This document shows positions 36,351 to 45,411 of a stretch of 64,000 nt of DNA, piece by piece. The translations under genes were made by a program, and so were the position numbers. This DNA comes from Paenibacillus pinisoli (GTDB taxonomy: Bacteria; Bacillota; Bacilli; Paenibacillales; Paenibacillaceae). The stretch spans positions 372,001 through 436,000 of the forward strand of contig NZ_QXQB01000002.1 of assembly GCF_003605435.1 (NCBI RefSeq), in the 5' to 3' direction. How positions within the stretch are numbered: position 1 is the first letter of the stretch; the number at the start of each line of letters is the position of its first letter. The notes beneath the pieces are model-generated. The model did not search any database. It saw only the letters and a list, made by a program, of their open reading frames with translations, and was not told the origin of the DNA.

Positions 36351-36572
36351 TCACTCCCATGAGTACTATTGCTATCATTGTAAAGGTTTAAGGATTTTTT
36401 TTCAAACGTTACCGTATTCACGCTTTACAGGATGTAAGAAGAAAGCCCGTCCGATGCGGCATTGTCATCTTCCGACAGGGCATATATCTCTAATTTTATT
36501 CCATAACCGGGCATTCGTCCAATCACTTCTTCGCCTATCCCATAGACTAATAAAAAAAGGGTTGTGATCACC

Positions 36573-37139
36573 TTGAATCATCATCAATATCCCGGCGTCG
36601 GCAACCATGGAGGCGCTGGGCGTAACCAGGATTATGCGCATCGGCAAGGGCAGAATCCGCTAAGCCGACCTTATAACGGGCAACAAGGCGCCTTTCATTA
36701 TACCGGCGACGCCACGCCGCAGCAGAACGTCCATATCTCGCAGACGCAGGCAAGCCCAAGCCTGCTGCCGGCCGTTGTACCGCCGAGCCCCCCTGTGGAG
36801 GTGCAGCCGAAGAAGGGCTTTTCCCTCGGCAATCTGGCCAGCCTTGCCAATCTGAATGAAATTAAAGGCTTTGTCGACCGGATGGGCGGACTGGACGGCA
36901 TTCTGACCACTATCACCAAAGTGCAGAAGGTCGTCGGCAGCATCACGCAGATGGCGCCGCTTGCGAAGGTATTATTCGGCAAAAGCAAAAAGTCGAGCTC
37001 GAGCGAAAGCAGCAGCGGAGGAAGCTTCAGCAGCGAGCGCAGGCCAACCAGGCGCAAGAGCCGCCGTACCGGGAACGGCAGCGGCAGATCCAAAAGCGGA
37101 AATGCCGGCAGACGGCGCAACAACAAACGGAGAAGATAA
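36573..37139 (+). CDS. YqfQ-like, low-complexity basic protein
   Basis: About 188 residues. N-terminal His/Gly/Gln/Asn-rich part like spore coat proteins, a short ordered core (about 90-130: NLNEIKGFVDRMGGLDGILT, VQKVVGSITQMAPLAKVLFG) resembling the end of YqfQ proteins, and a Ser/Arg/Lys-rich tail. I take TTG 36573 as start because AAAAGGG lies 10 nt upstream; GTG 36564 is too near. It is likely a spore or nucleic-acid-associated protein. It converges on pit and shares the palindromic terminator at 37166. Confidence 0.6.
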   Translation: MNHHQYPGVGNHGGAGRNQDYAHRQGQNPLSRPYNGQQGAFHYTGDATPQQNVHISQTQASPSLLPAVVPPSPPVEVQPKKGFSLGNLASLANLNEIKGFVDRMGGLDGILTTITKVQKVVGSITQMAPLAKVLFGKSKKSSSSESSSGGSFSSERRPTRRKSRRTGNGSGRSKSGNAGRRRNNKRRR

Positions 37140-37165
37140 GTCCGGTTATTATGATACGCACACAA

Positions 37166-37207
37166 GAAGGACAGCTGCCGCCCGGTCAAGGGCGGCAGCT
37201 GTCCTTC
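37166..37207. terminator. Perfect 18-bp stem between convergent genes
   Basis: GAAGGACAGCTGCCGCCC, a 6-nt loop and its exact complement. No T run follows on either strand, so it may end transcription with Rho or mark RNA ends rather than act as a standard intrinsic terminator. Confidence 0.65.
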
Positions 37208-37230
37208 GTCTTCCTAAAGAAGTCCGTCTC

Positions 37231-38226
37231 TTACAAGAACAATGCTTTAATAATCCAGAAGAAGATCATCGCCAGTATAACTGTGATCGGGATGGTAATG
37301 ACCCAAGCGATCAGAATCCGTCCCGCTACGCCCCAGCGCACTGCGGAGAACCGCTTGGCGCTGCCTACGCCGAGGATAGACGACGTAATGACATGAGTCG
37401 TACTTACAGGCAGATGGAGCATAGTGGCAGTCAAGATTACAGCGGCAGAGCCCATATCCGCAGCAAAGCCGTTAATCGGCTCAATCTTGAATATCTTCGT
37501 GCCCATTGTCTTGATGATCTTCCAGCCGCCTACCGAAGTTCCGAGCGCCATCGCTGTCGCTGCGGAGAGCTTAACCCATAGCGGAACGTCCATATCCGTC
37601 TGAATGCCTGCCGCGACAAGGGCAAATACGATAATCCCCATCGCTTTCTGCGCATCGTTCGTACCATGCGAGAACGATTGGAACATGGCCGTAATGACCT
37701 GGCCGGAGCGGAAGCCTTTATTGATGCTATGCGGACTTGAGTTTGCAAAGATCCGCTTAAGCAGCCACATCAGGATAAAGCCGGCGGTGAAAGCAATCAG
37801 AGGCGAAATCAGCAGGGCTTTCAAAATATCGGTAAAGCCCGACGCATTAATCGAGCCCATTCCAGCGCCCGCGATAACCGCTCCGGCAAGGGAGCCGATC
37901 AGCGCATGGGAGGAGGATGAAGGAATGCCGAACCACCAAGTGATCAAATTCCAGGCTATTGCGGCCAGGAGCGCGGCAATGACAATCTCGACCCCGAACT
38001 CGAGGTCAGCGGGATTGGCGACGCCGCCCCCGATGGTTTTGGCTACCCCTGTAAATGTCAGCGCGCCAAGGAAGTTCATGAGAGCAGCCATCAATACGGC
38101 AACTCTAGGCTTCAGTGCACGGGTAGATACAGATGTGGCAATCGCATTGGCCGTATCATGAAAACCGTTAATAAAATCAAACGAAAGCGCCAAAAAAACA
38201 ACGATCCATAACACATACAATTCCAT
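37231..38226 (-). CDS. pit: Low-affinity inorganic phosphate transporter, PiT family
   Basis: 331 residues with about ten membrane helices. Both PiT signatures are visible: DFINGFHDTANAIATSVSTRAL near the start and QSFSHGTNDAQKAMG at about 188. It carries phosphate with protons or as a metal complex. It follows a DUF47 gene by 24 nt, the standard pairing in which the PhoU-like protein controls the transporter. Confidence 0.95.
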   Translation of the reverse strand: MELYVLWIVVFLALSFDFINGFHDTANAIATSVSTRALKPRVAVLMAALMNFLGALTFTGVAKTIGGGVANPADLEFGVEIVIAALLAAIAWNLITWWFGIPSSSSHALIGSLAGAVIAGAGMGSINASGFTDILKALLISPLIAFTAGFILMWLLKRIFANSSPHSINKGFRSGQVITAMFQSFSHGTNDAQKAMGIIVFALVAAGIQTDMDVPLWVKLSAATAMALGTSVGGWKIIKTMGTKIFKIEPINGFAADMGSAAVILTATMLHLPVSTTHVITSSILGVGSAKRFSAVRWGVAGRILIAWVITIPITVILAMIFFWIIKALFL

Positions 38227-38250
38227 ATTGACGACCCCTACTCCCTAAAG

Positions 38251-38862
38251 TTAGCTATTGCGCATGATGATCGATTCCAGCGTATTGGCTACATCCTCGC
38301 AGTAGTCGGTCGTCTGCTCAAGTCTTTCATAGATTTCCTTGCGCTTGATCAGCTCAATTGGATCTTTAACGTTAGCGAACAATGTCGTAATCGACACGCG
38401 CAGCACGTCATCGCCCTGGTTCTCCAGTTCATTGATAGCGATGCAATGCTCGCGGATCGCGAGTAGTTTCTTCTGTGTCAACAGGTAGATTGCGCTCTTG
38501 ATCTGATGCGTAGAACGTACGAGAACGTCTGCGAACAGTGTAATGTACTCATCCTTCTCGCGAATATGGTACATTTCGAAACGGGAGGCGCAAGCCTCGA
38601 TGCCATCCAGCACGTCGTCAAGGGAGGTCGTGAGTGCCATAATGTCCTCACGTTCGATTGGCGTAATGAACGTCTTGTTGAGTTCCTTCAGTATCGTATG
38701 CGTGTACTGATCGCATTGGCTCTCGTATTCCTTCATTCTTTTGGCGAAGGCCGTTACGTCAGACAGATCGGATACACCTTTCGCAAAGTATTCCGTAGCC
38801 TCAACGATTGTGTCTGCCATCTCTTCGAGTGTTTTAAAGAAAATATCCTTCTTCTTGAACAT
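38251..38862 (-). CDS. DUF47 family PhoU-like protein
   Basis: 203 residues, all-helical. CDQYTHTILKELNKTFITPIEREDIMALTTSLDDVLDGIEA and the paired ENQGDDVLR and EQTTDYCEDVANTLESI motifs carry the E/D-x-x-x-D metal sites of the family. It is predicted to regulate the PiT transporter encoded next. The 262 bp upstream hold no gene apart from the terminator of the 39125 gene. Confidence 0.93.
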   Translation of the reverse strand: MFKKKDIFFKTLEEMADTIVEATEYFAKGVSDLSDVTAFAKRMKEYESQCDQYTHTILKELNKTFITPIEREDIMALTTSLDDVLDGIEACASRFEMYHIREKDEYITLFADVLVRSTHQIKSAIYLLTQKKLLAIREHCIAINELENQGDDVLRVSITTLFANVKDPIELIKRKEIYERLEQTTDYCEDVANTLESIIMRNS

Positions 38863-39022
38863 GTCAATCCCCTTATCGACTTAGATTGTTAAGCTGTCCT
38901 GCGACACATACCTGAATCAGTTTACTACCGATTTGTTAACGGAGTGTAAACATTCATGAAAAATTTAATCATATTTCTTAATCCTTAACAATAAAAAAAT
39001 AAATATTTGTCCCAAAATGGCG

Positions 39023-39056
39023 AAAAAAGATGCGCTCCCGTCCGGGACCGCATCTT
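39023..39056 (-). terminator. Intrinsic terminator of the DUF3048 gene
   Basis: On the minus strand AAGATGCG-TCCC, loop GGAC, GGGA-CGCATCTT, then a T6 run. It lies about 70 nt after the stop codon. Confidence 0.85.
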
Positions 39057-39124
39057 CATGGCGACCTTCGGAACGCCAGCGAGGGTGGCTCGCTGCGTTC
39101 TTAGTATGGCCTGTTATATCCTTT

Positions 39125-40207
39125 TTATTGCTGATTTAGAACCACATGGTCGGCAAGGGCCGGCTTGTTCGGCACAATATGAATGTACGTCTTGCCCGGC
39201 AGGAATGCCACCTCTCTGCCGTCCTTGCTGAACCGGACCATGCCGTCCGGGCTGCGGACCCACTCGATGTCGATTCGCTTGCCCTTCTGGAACAGGTAGC
39301 CCGAGCCGCCCGATTGCAGATCGACCGCGAGCCTGCCGACATTATCCAGCGTCTTATGTCCCGTCTCGAACACAACCAGATTGGTTGCGGTGAGCTGCTC
39401 ATTGTTGTTCAGATCGATATGCGGCTCTCCGTTAATGCTTCTCTTGTACAAGCCGCTTGCTTCATCGTATATGTATCCGACCTTATAGCTTTGCATTAAG
39501 AATGTAATATCGATATTAGTCGCCGGTACCGCCGCAGCCTCTGCGCTTCCTGTGATTGTGCCTTCCTCTGTGAAGGGATAAGTCGCGACCGGATACTCAT
39601 TCTTGTAGTAGCCTTTCTTCTCCGCTCCATCATGCATCTTCCCCAGGTTGGAATACAGATTATGCGGAGCCTTGCGATCCTTGCTTCTCCAATAGTAAGG
39701 GCCGGCATTCGTAATCTCATCCAGATACGGCTTGCCTTGCTTCTGCAGAATGCCGTACGCCTCCGGGCTGCCGCCCGCATGAACCATAATGGCTCCGTAC
39801 GTGTCCGCAATATCGATCAGGTATGCGCGATTGCTTCGAATCGGACCGATCGTATCCTCCATCGCATCCGTGCTCTGGTAGACGGCTACCAGTCTGGTGA
39901 TGCCGCCTTCCGCCAGCACCTCCCACACCACATCCGCATTCGTCAAGCCTGACTGCGGGCGGGCCGCCGAGAAGTTGTTAATCAGCACGGCAATAGGACG
40001 CTCCTTGGCTTCCTCATCCCGCTCCACGCCAGTCAGCGGAGCCGCGAACGGCTTCGGCGTCGGCTCAGGGGCTGGCGTATCCGTCACGACCGGGGCAGGC
40101 GATTCGGTAGGATCGGCCACCGCGGCCTTATCTATGCCGCATGCCGCAAGTAGTAGGAAGAGACTGGCCAGCAGGGCAGCCGTCGAAGTTCGCAATCCGA
40201 ATTTCAT
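39125..40207 (-). CDS. DUF3048 lipoprotein (YerB type)
   Basis: 360 residues. Lipoprotein signal MKFGLRTSTAALLASLFLLLAAC with the lipidated cysteine at 23, then a Pro/Thr/Glu-rich spacer to about 58. The DUF3048 domain follows with RPIAVLINNFSAARPQSGL, VWEVLAEGGITRLVAVYQ, GPIRSNRAYLID and VHAGGSPEAYGIL. It is anchored outside the membrane. The function is not established; in B. subtilis yerB lies beside yerC and the pur genes, and the same neighbourhood is seen here. Confidence 0.93.
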   Translation of the reverse strand: MKFGLRTSTAALLASLFLLLAACGIDKAAVADPTESPAPVVTDTPAPEPTPKPFAAPLTGVERDEEAKERPIAVLINNFSAARPQSGLTNADVVWEVLAEGGITRLVAVYQSTDAMEDTIGPIRSNRAYLIDIADTYGAIMVHAGGSPEAYGILQKQGKPYLDEITNAGPYYWRSKDRKAPHNLYSNLGKMHDGAEKKGYYKNEYPVATYPFTEEGTITGSAEAAAVPATNIDITFLMQSYKVGYIYDEASGLYKRSINGEPHIDLNNNEQLTATNLVVFETGHKTLDNVGRLAVDLQSGGSGYLFQKGKRIDIEWVRSPDGMVRFSKDGREVAFLPGKTYIHIVPNKPALADHVVLNQQ

Positions 40208-40390
40208 TCAATAACCCGCCTTTACTAGATTAATAGAAGGACATCCTATGAGGACATGGAATCCGCTTTCACCTCATTTTTATTTAATCACAGATCATTC
40301 GGCTTGTCTCGACAAAATTGCGGATTAATTGATTAAAATTCCATTAATTGAGCAAATTATCTTCATCTCCCATCGAATCGAGGTGCGTTC

Positions 40391-41506
40391 ATGAGCAGCG
40401 GAAGAGGTCAAATCTCGATCTGGCTTTCATTTTCCATTCTCTTATTAAGCGCCGGCCTCGTCTCGCATGTCATGGCGATACCCGTCATTCTCGGCGTCTC
40501 TGGACGGGACTCCTGGGTAGCTGTGCTGGTTGGAGCGCCCATATTCCTGTTATGGATATTCCTCCTATTCGGAATTGTTCGCATGATCAGGGGACAACGC
40601 TTGCCGGACTGGATCCACAGGCAATTCGGCATTGTGCCGGCGTGGATATTCCGGTTATCCGCCGCCCTTGTCCTCTTTGTATCCGGAGCCTACACCCTTC
40701 ATGATACCTCGATGTGGACGGTGACGACTTACATGCAGCAGACACCGCTTCCCGTCATTATTGTAGTTGCAGCCCTGATCTCGATGATGGCCGCTTATGG
40801 CGGAATCAAATCCATTGCCATGACATCCAGCATCCTGCTGCCGCTGGTTATCCTGCTTGGCTATTTCATCATGAGCTCGAATATGAAGTACAAGGATTAC
40901 AGCCGGTTGTTCCCTGTCCTCGAGAACGGATGGGAGCCCCTCGGCAATGGCCTTGTCTTTGTCCTGGCAGCGCTGTCGGAAGCCTGGATCCTGCTGCTGT
41001 ACCAGCATGAGCTGAAGACGAAGCTTCGCTGGTGGCATATGCTTCTGCTGGGTTTGTTCCTCATCAGCATGACGCTGGGACCCACGATCGGCGCCATTAC
41101 CGAATTCGGACCGGCGGAAGCGGCCAAGCAGCGGCATACCGCATTCGAGCAGTGGAAGCTGCTCAGCCTCGGCGCGCTGTTCCAGCATGTCGATTTTTTG
41201 TCCATCTACCAATGGCTCTGCGGCGCATTCGCAAGGGTGTCCATTACTCTATATTTAATCGTCGACTTGCTTGATGTGCGCAGGCCGAAGAAGCGCATTG
41301 TCGCCTTGTCCATCGTGACGCTGGCCATGATTGTATTATCCATCTTCCCCTGGCGGGATGATCAGACGCTCGTTTACTTGCAGTACATTCATTTTCCGGC
41401 GCTCCTGATCTATGTCATCGCCATTACGTTATTGCTCGGAATAGCTGCCCTGATAAGCAGAAAGAAGGAGAGCAGACGCCATGATCTCGACCGATCACAA
41501 TCATGA
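40391..41506 (+). CDS. Spore germination receptor B subunit (GerAB/GerKB type)
   Basis: 371 residues with ten membrane helices, of the amino-acid-permease-like spore germination family. Marks are ISIWLSFSILLLSAGLVSHV at the start and WTVTTYMQQTPLPVIIVVAA near 115. B subunits bind the germinant in the inner spore membrane. The gene order is B-A-C here; the next frame begins 26 nt before its stop. Expression is expected in the forespore, but I do not see a clear sigma-G promoter. Confidence 0.93.
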   Translation: MSSGRGQISIWLSFSILLLSAGLVSHVMAIPVILGVSGRDSWVAVLVGAPIFLLWIFLLFGIVRMIRGQRLPDWIHRQFGIVPAWIFRLSAALVLFVSGAYTLHDTSMWTVTTYMQQTPLPVIIVVAALISMMAAYGGIKSIAMTSSILLPLVILLGYFIMSSNMKYKDYSRLFPVLENGWEPLGNGLVFVLAALSEAWILLLYQHELKTKLRWWHMLLLGLFLISMTLGPTIGAITEFGPAEAAKQRHTAFEQWKLLSLGALFQHVDFLSIYQWLCGAFARVSITLYLIVDLLDVRRPKKRIVALSIVTLAMIVLSIFPWRDDQTLVYLQYIHFPALLIYVIAITLLLGIAALISRKKESRRHDLDRSQS

Positions 41507-42986
41507 CGGAGAAGATATCCCGAAGCCGTTCGATGAGCATATGCTGCGGGGCTGGTTCCGGCTCAGCAATGATGTCATTGTCTTCGCCCATTCATTCGGT
41601 ACAGAGGCGGACGCCGCAACGGGATTGTTCATCTATTGCAGCGGCATGATCGAGACGAACCTGATTAACGATATTGTCTTGCCGGAGTTAAGAAGGGTAT
41701 ACGACAAGACGGCATTCAGCAGCAGCGAGAGCATTAATCTTGTCGCCGATCTTCAGTGGAGCCCGCTCGATTACGTGCGCGACCGGCTGAACCGGCTCAA
41801 GCTGGCCTCATACGTCTATGAAGGCCATCTCGTGTTTTGCCTGCCAAGCCTTCAGGCCATGTGGACGATCGATATCGCGAACCCTCCTTCACGCCCCCCG
41901 GAGGAGTCCTCGACTGAAGTATCCATCCGCGGACCCAAGGATGGCTTCACGGAGCAGCTGTCCTCCAATGTCGCGCTTATTCGCAAGCGGCTGCGCACGA
42001 ATACGCTGGCCTGCGAGTATTACGTATTAGGCACGCGCACGCTGACCAAGACGGCGCTGCTCTATATTAGCGATATCGCGAGTGTCGAGACGATTGACCA
42101 TATCCGCCGCAAGCTAAGCAAGATTGATGTGGAGCAGATTATCTCCACCGGCAATCTGGAGGAGCTGCTTGCTTCCAGCCCGATCACGCTGTTCCCGCCG
42201 ACGCACTACACGGGGCGGCCGGACTTCGCCGTAGAATGCCTGCTGAACGGGCGCTTCATCATTATCGTAGACGGCAATCCGACGGCTATCATCGCGCCGA
42301 TTAATTTGTTCCTGCTGATGAAGTCGCCGGAGGATTCCTACTTCCCGTTCATGTCCGCCAATATCGGGCGCATGCTGCGGTTCTTCGGGCTGCTCACAAC
42401 CATCTTCCTTCCCGGCTTCTACATCGCACTGACGACGTTTCATTCCGATCAAGTGCCTTTTCCCCTTCTGGCGACAATCGCGATGGGCAGGCATGGATTG
42501 CCGATGGAATCTGCGCTGGAAATGTTTTTTATTATGGTACTGATGGAGCTGTTCCGCGAAGCCGGCGTCAGGCTGCCAAGCTCGATCGGGCAGACCTTGA
42601 CCGTTGTCGGGGGCCTCATTATCGGCGATGCGGCAATCCGCGCAGGCCTGGTCTCGCCCATGATGATCGTCATTACCGCGATTACGGTCGTCTCGGGCTC
42701 CACTCTCGTCAATCAATCGCTGACCAGCACGACCATTCTGCTGCGGTTCTTCGCTTTCCTTATGGGCGCGACGCTTGGCATGTACGGTTTCATCCTGTCC
42801 GTGATTGCCTTCGTCCTCTACCTGTCCAATGTGTATTCCTTTGGCGTCCCTTACCTGGCCCCCGCCGCACCGCTGAATGTGAGAGAAATGATGGTCGCCT
42901 TGTTCCGGCTGCCTTACAAGTGGAGGAAGAAAAGGCCGGAATATCTGAACACTTCACAACCTGACAAGAGAGGGAACAAGCCTTGA
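41481..42986 (+). CDS. Spore germination receptor A subunit (GerAA/GerKA type)
   Basis: 501 residues. A soluble N-terminal region of about 270 residues is followed by membrane helices from about 283. Family motifs include YYVLGTRTLTKTALLYISDIA, the conserved RPDFAVECLLNGRFIIIVDGNP and the membrane stretch LRFFGLLTTIFLPGFYIALT. A subunits form the ion-conducting part of germinant receptors. Overlaps with both neighbours imply one tightly coupled operon. Confidence 0.95.
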   Translation: MISTDHNHDGEDIPKPFDEHMLRGWFRLSNDVIVFAHSFGTEADAATGLFIYCSGMIETNLINDIVLPELRRVYDKTAFSSSESINLVADLQWSPLDYVRDRLNRLKLASYVYEGHLVFCLPSLQAMWTIDIANPPSRPPEESSTEVSIRGPKDGFTEQLSSNVALIRKRLRTNTLACEYYVLGTRTLTKTALLYISDIASVETIDHIRRKLSKIDVEQIISTGNLEELLASSPITLFPPTHYTGRPDFAVECLLNGRFIIIVDGNPTAIIAPINLFLLMKSPEDSYFPFMSANIGRMLRFFGLLTTIFLPGFYIALTTFHSDQVPFPLLATIAMGRHGLPMESALEMFFIMVLMELFREAGVRLPSSIGQTLTVVGGLIIGDAAIRAGLVSPMMIVITAITVVSGSTLVNQSLTSTTILLRFFAFLMGATLGMYGFILSVIAFVLYLSNVYSFGVPYLAPAAPLNVREMMVALFRLPYKWRKKRPEYLNTSQPDKRGNKP

Positions 42987-44197
42987 GAAGACCGATAGCT
43001 ATCGCGATTCTGCTGATCTTCTGCTCGGCCTCGCTTTGCGGCTGCTGGAGCGCATCCGATGTGGAGAGCAAGTCCTACGTGAAGGCGCTCGGCATCGATT
43101 ATCACGACCATGAGTTTATCGTCTATGCCCAGATGCTGGACTTCTCCAATATTGCCAAAAGCGAGACCGGCGGCAAAAACAGCTCCACGCCTACTACCTA
43201 TATCGGACGAGGCAAGGGCTCCACGATCAATAATGCGGTCAACGACCTGTACCGTTCCGCGCAAATTCCGATTACCTGGGGACATATCACGGCCATAATC
43301 CTATCCGAGCGCGCCTTGAAAACAAAAGGCATCAAGATGATCGATATGCTGAACCGCTATCCCGAGGTCCGTTATAATCTGTGGATCTATGCCACCAAAG
43401 ACCCTATGGAGGACCTGCTTACCGCCTTCTCCCTGTTCAACATGTCGGCGCTGTATACGCTTCTTCATAACCCGCTTCCCAACTACAATCAGCATTCCGT
43501 CATCCCGCCGATTGAGATGTTCCGGTACATCGCCGATTACAATGAGCCCGCGATGACTGCCAGCCTTCCGATCATCGGTATTAATCGCGTCATGTGGAAG
43601 AATACCGGCAAGCCGATGGACATGCTGACCATGGCCGGCATTTATTTTATCGCGACGAACGGGGATATGTCCTTCTTCAGCCACACGAAGCTGGACGGCT
43701 TTCAATGGATGCAGAAGGGAATGAACCGCGCGCCGCTAACCGTCGAGAAGGACGGCATCGAGTATGCGAACCTGAGCATCGGCAGGCCGAAAATCAAGAT
43801 CAAGCCGATTGTGGAGGGCGATGAGGTCTACTTCGATATTAGCCTCAAGCTGCTTGGAGCGATGTATGAATATAACGAGCCGCTAAATTACGAGGAGATG
43901 GTCTCCCTAGCGGAGCAGAAGGTATCAGGACAAATTCGGAGCGTGCTGCTGGAAGGCGTGAAGAACGGCGTCGATATCTTCAGTCTGGGGAAGAGCTTGT
44001 GGCAGAAGGATGTGCGGGAATGGAAGCGCATCTCGCAGAACGGCAACAAAATCGTCGTGAATGCCAATTCCATACGCCACTTGAATGTGGATATCGAAAT
44101 TCCTTATAACGGAAAGTACAAGCGGATCTCGACTCCTCTGCCCAAAGAAGAACGCGCCCTCCAGAAGGAGAACGCGCCTTATGACAGCAAGGATTAA
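42983..44197 (+). CDS. Spore germination receptor C subunit, lipoprotein (GerAC/GerKC type)
   Basis: 404 residues. Lipoprotein signal with lipobox SLCGC and C at 20-22, then SASDVESKSYVKALGIDYHD. The Ger(x)C domains follow, with YIGRGKGSTINNAVNDLYRSAQIPITWGHITAIILSERA. It overlaps the A subunit by 4 nt. C subunits are anchored to the outer face of the inner spore membrane and complete the receptor. It converges on the hydrolase gene with only 6 nt between stops. Confidence 0.95.
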   Translation: MRRPIAIAILLIFCSASLCGCWSASDVESKSYVKALGIDYHDHEFIVYAQMLDFSNIAKSETGGKNSSTPTTYIGRGKGSTINNAVNDLYRSAQIPITWGHITAIILSERALKTKGIKMIDMLNRYPEVRYNLWIYATKDPMEDLLTAFSLFNMSALYTLLHNPLPNYNQHSVIPPIEMFRYIADYNEPAMTASLPIIGINRVMWKNTGKPMDMLTMAGIYFIATNGDMSFFSHTKLDGFQWMQKGMNRAPLTVEKDGIEYANLSIGRPKIKIKPIVEGDEVYFDISLKLLGAMYEYNEPLNYEEMVSLAEQKVSGQIRSVLLEGVKNGVDIFSLGKSLWQKDVREWKRISQNGNKIVVNANSIRHLNVDIEIPYNGKYKRISTPLPKEERALQKENAPYDSKD

Positions 44198-44203
44198 CCG
44201 GTT

Positions 44204-45037
44204 CTAAATCGACCAGTGATGCCATTCCTGCTGCTGCCGGTCGAGGCGGTCCAGCCATTCCGTTGTCACCCGAATCGCTTCTTCCTGATGCGGGCGGCTG
44301 GAGTACGTATGATTGGCTTGGAATATGATTTCCTTGTCGCACAGCCCTTCGCTGCGGGTCCAGAACACCTTCTGGTACAGGAAGCTGTAGTCAACCGGAA
44401 TCAGCTCGTCGCTGGTGCCATGGACCAGCAGCACTTCGCCCCCAAAGCGCGTCGCGGACTGGAAGGGCTGATGCTGCATCAGCGAATCGAAGAATACCGG
44501 CTGCAGCGTATAGCCAGCATGATCCGTGCTGCCGGATTGAATCGCATCGTCATAGCTGTCGCGGCCGACGATGCGCACAATATCATTGAACGGATACGCG
44601 ACGGGAGACCATAAGACCAGCCGCTTCACCCGTTTATCCTTGACCGCGGTCATGATGGATACCGCTCCCCCGAGGCTGTGTCCCAGGAGCACGATGCGGC
44701 GGGGATCTACGCAGTCCATTCCCGCAATATAATCAATAGCCGTTCTCGTCTGATCGACCATCGAGTCGAAGCCCAGCGAGCCGTAGTCTCCGTTGCTCTC
44801 GCCGCAGCCGCCATAGTCGAAACGAAGAACGAAAGAGCCTTGCGCGGCAAGCGCTCTCGCCGTCTTCACGAATAGCCGGTCGACGCCCACTCGGCTTCCG
44901 ATAAAGCCGTGGCAAATAATGATCGCCTGACGCTTCCCCGAATCCTTGCCATCCTTCTTGCTCTCGACCTCGGCCGGATAGTGAAGCGTTGCCGTCAGCT
45001 CCAATCCATCATGTCGTAATATCAGCTGCTTCTCCAT
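44204..45037 (-). CDS. Alpha/beta hydrolase
   Basis: 277 residues. IIICHGFIGSRVGVDRLFVK (oxyanion region), RFDYGGCGESNG, nucleophile motif GHSLGG, VHGTSDELIPVDYS with the aspartate, and FQANHTYSSRPHQEE with the histidine make a full catalytic triad. No signal peptide. Probably a serine esterase or peptidase-like hydrolase; the substrate is unknown. ATG 45037 follows GGAGGT; the frame is open ten codons further without a ribosome site. Confidence 0.9.
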   Translation of the reverse strand: MEKQLILRHDGLELTATLHYPAEVESKKDGKDSGKRQAIIICHGFIGSRVGVDRLFVKTARALAAQGSFVLRFDYGGCGESNGDYGSLGFDSMVDQTRTAIDYIAGMDCVDPRRIVLLGHSLGGAVSIMTAVKDKRVKRLVLWSPVAYPFNDIVRIVGRDSYDDAIQSGSTDHAGYTLQPVFFDSLMQHQPFQSATRFGGEVLLVHGTSDELIPVDYSFLYQKVFWTRSEGLCDKEIIFQANHTYSSRPHQEEAIRVTTEWLDRLDRQQQEWHHWSI

Positions 45038-45205
45038 GATTGTACCTCCGCTTTCCTTTATATACAATAATTCCTACCCGTATACTATGAATTAATTAAA
45101 CTTATACTATCACCGATCTCATGCGCTGTCAATGCTCGGATTGGTCCTGTGCATAGCCCGCACGCCCAACGGGGAAATCTAAAGAAGAATTCTCCGGTTT
45201 TATAT

Positions 45206-45235
45206 AAAAACAAACAAGACCTCCAACTGGAGGTC
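45206..45235 (-). terminator. Intrinsic terminator after the two-component operon
   Basis: GACCTCC-AGTT-GGAGGTC on the minus strand is followed by TTGTTTGTTTTT. It lies about 180 nt after the histidine kinase stop, with a small plus-strand gene in between. Confidence 0.65.
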
Positions 45236-45257
45236 CTGTCTACTATGGAGGTGCCAT

Positions 45258-45377
45258 ATGCCTGCCTGGATTGCCTGGCTCAAAGAAAATTGGCTGTCTA
45301 TTATGTTAGGCGCGGGAGCCATCATTGCCGTGATCTTCGTCATCGCAAACCGCAAGCTGTTGTTTTACAAAGAATAG
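45258..45377 (+). CDS. 39-residue membrane peptide
   Basis: Starts MPAWIAWLKENWLSIMLGAG, has one membrane helix at about 13-30 and ends in a basic-aromatic tail NRKLLFYKE. A GGAGGT lies 5 nt before ATG 45258. Helix, positive tail and ribosome site together suggest a real small protein. It is antisense to the 3' end of the two-component transcript. Function unknown; small single-pass proteins often tune larger membrane proteins. Confidence 0.5.
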   Translation: MPAWIAWLKENWLSIMLGAGAIIAVIFVIANRKLLFYKE

Positions 45378-45411
45378 CTGTATTAACCTTCACCCGCAAA
45401 AAATAACCGCC

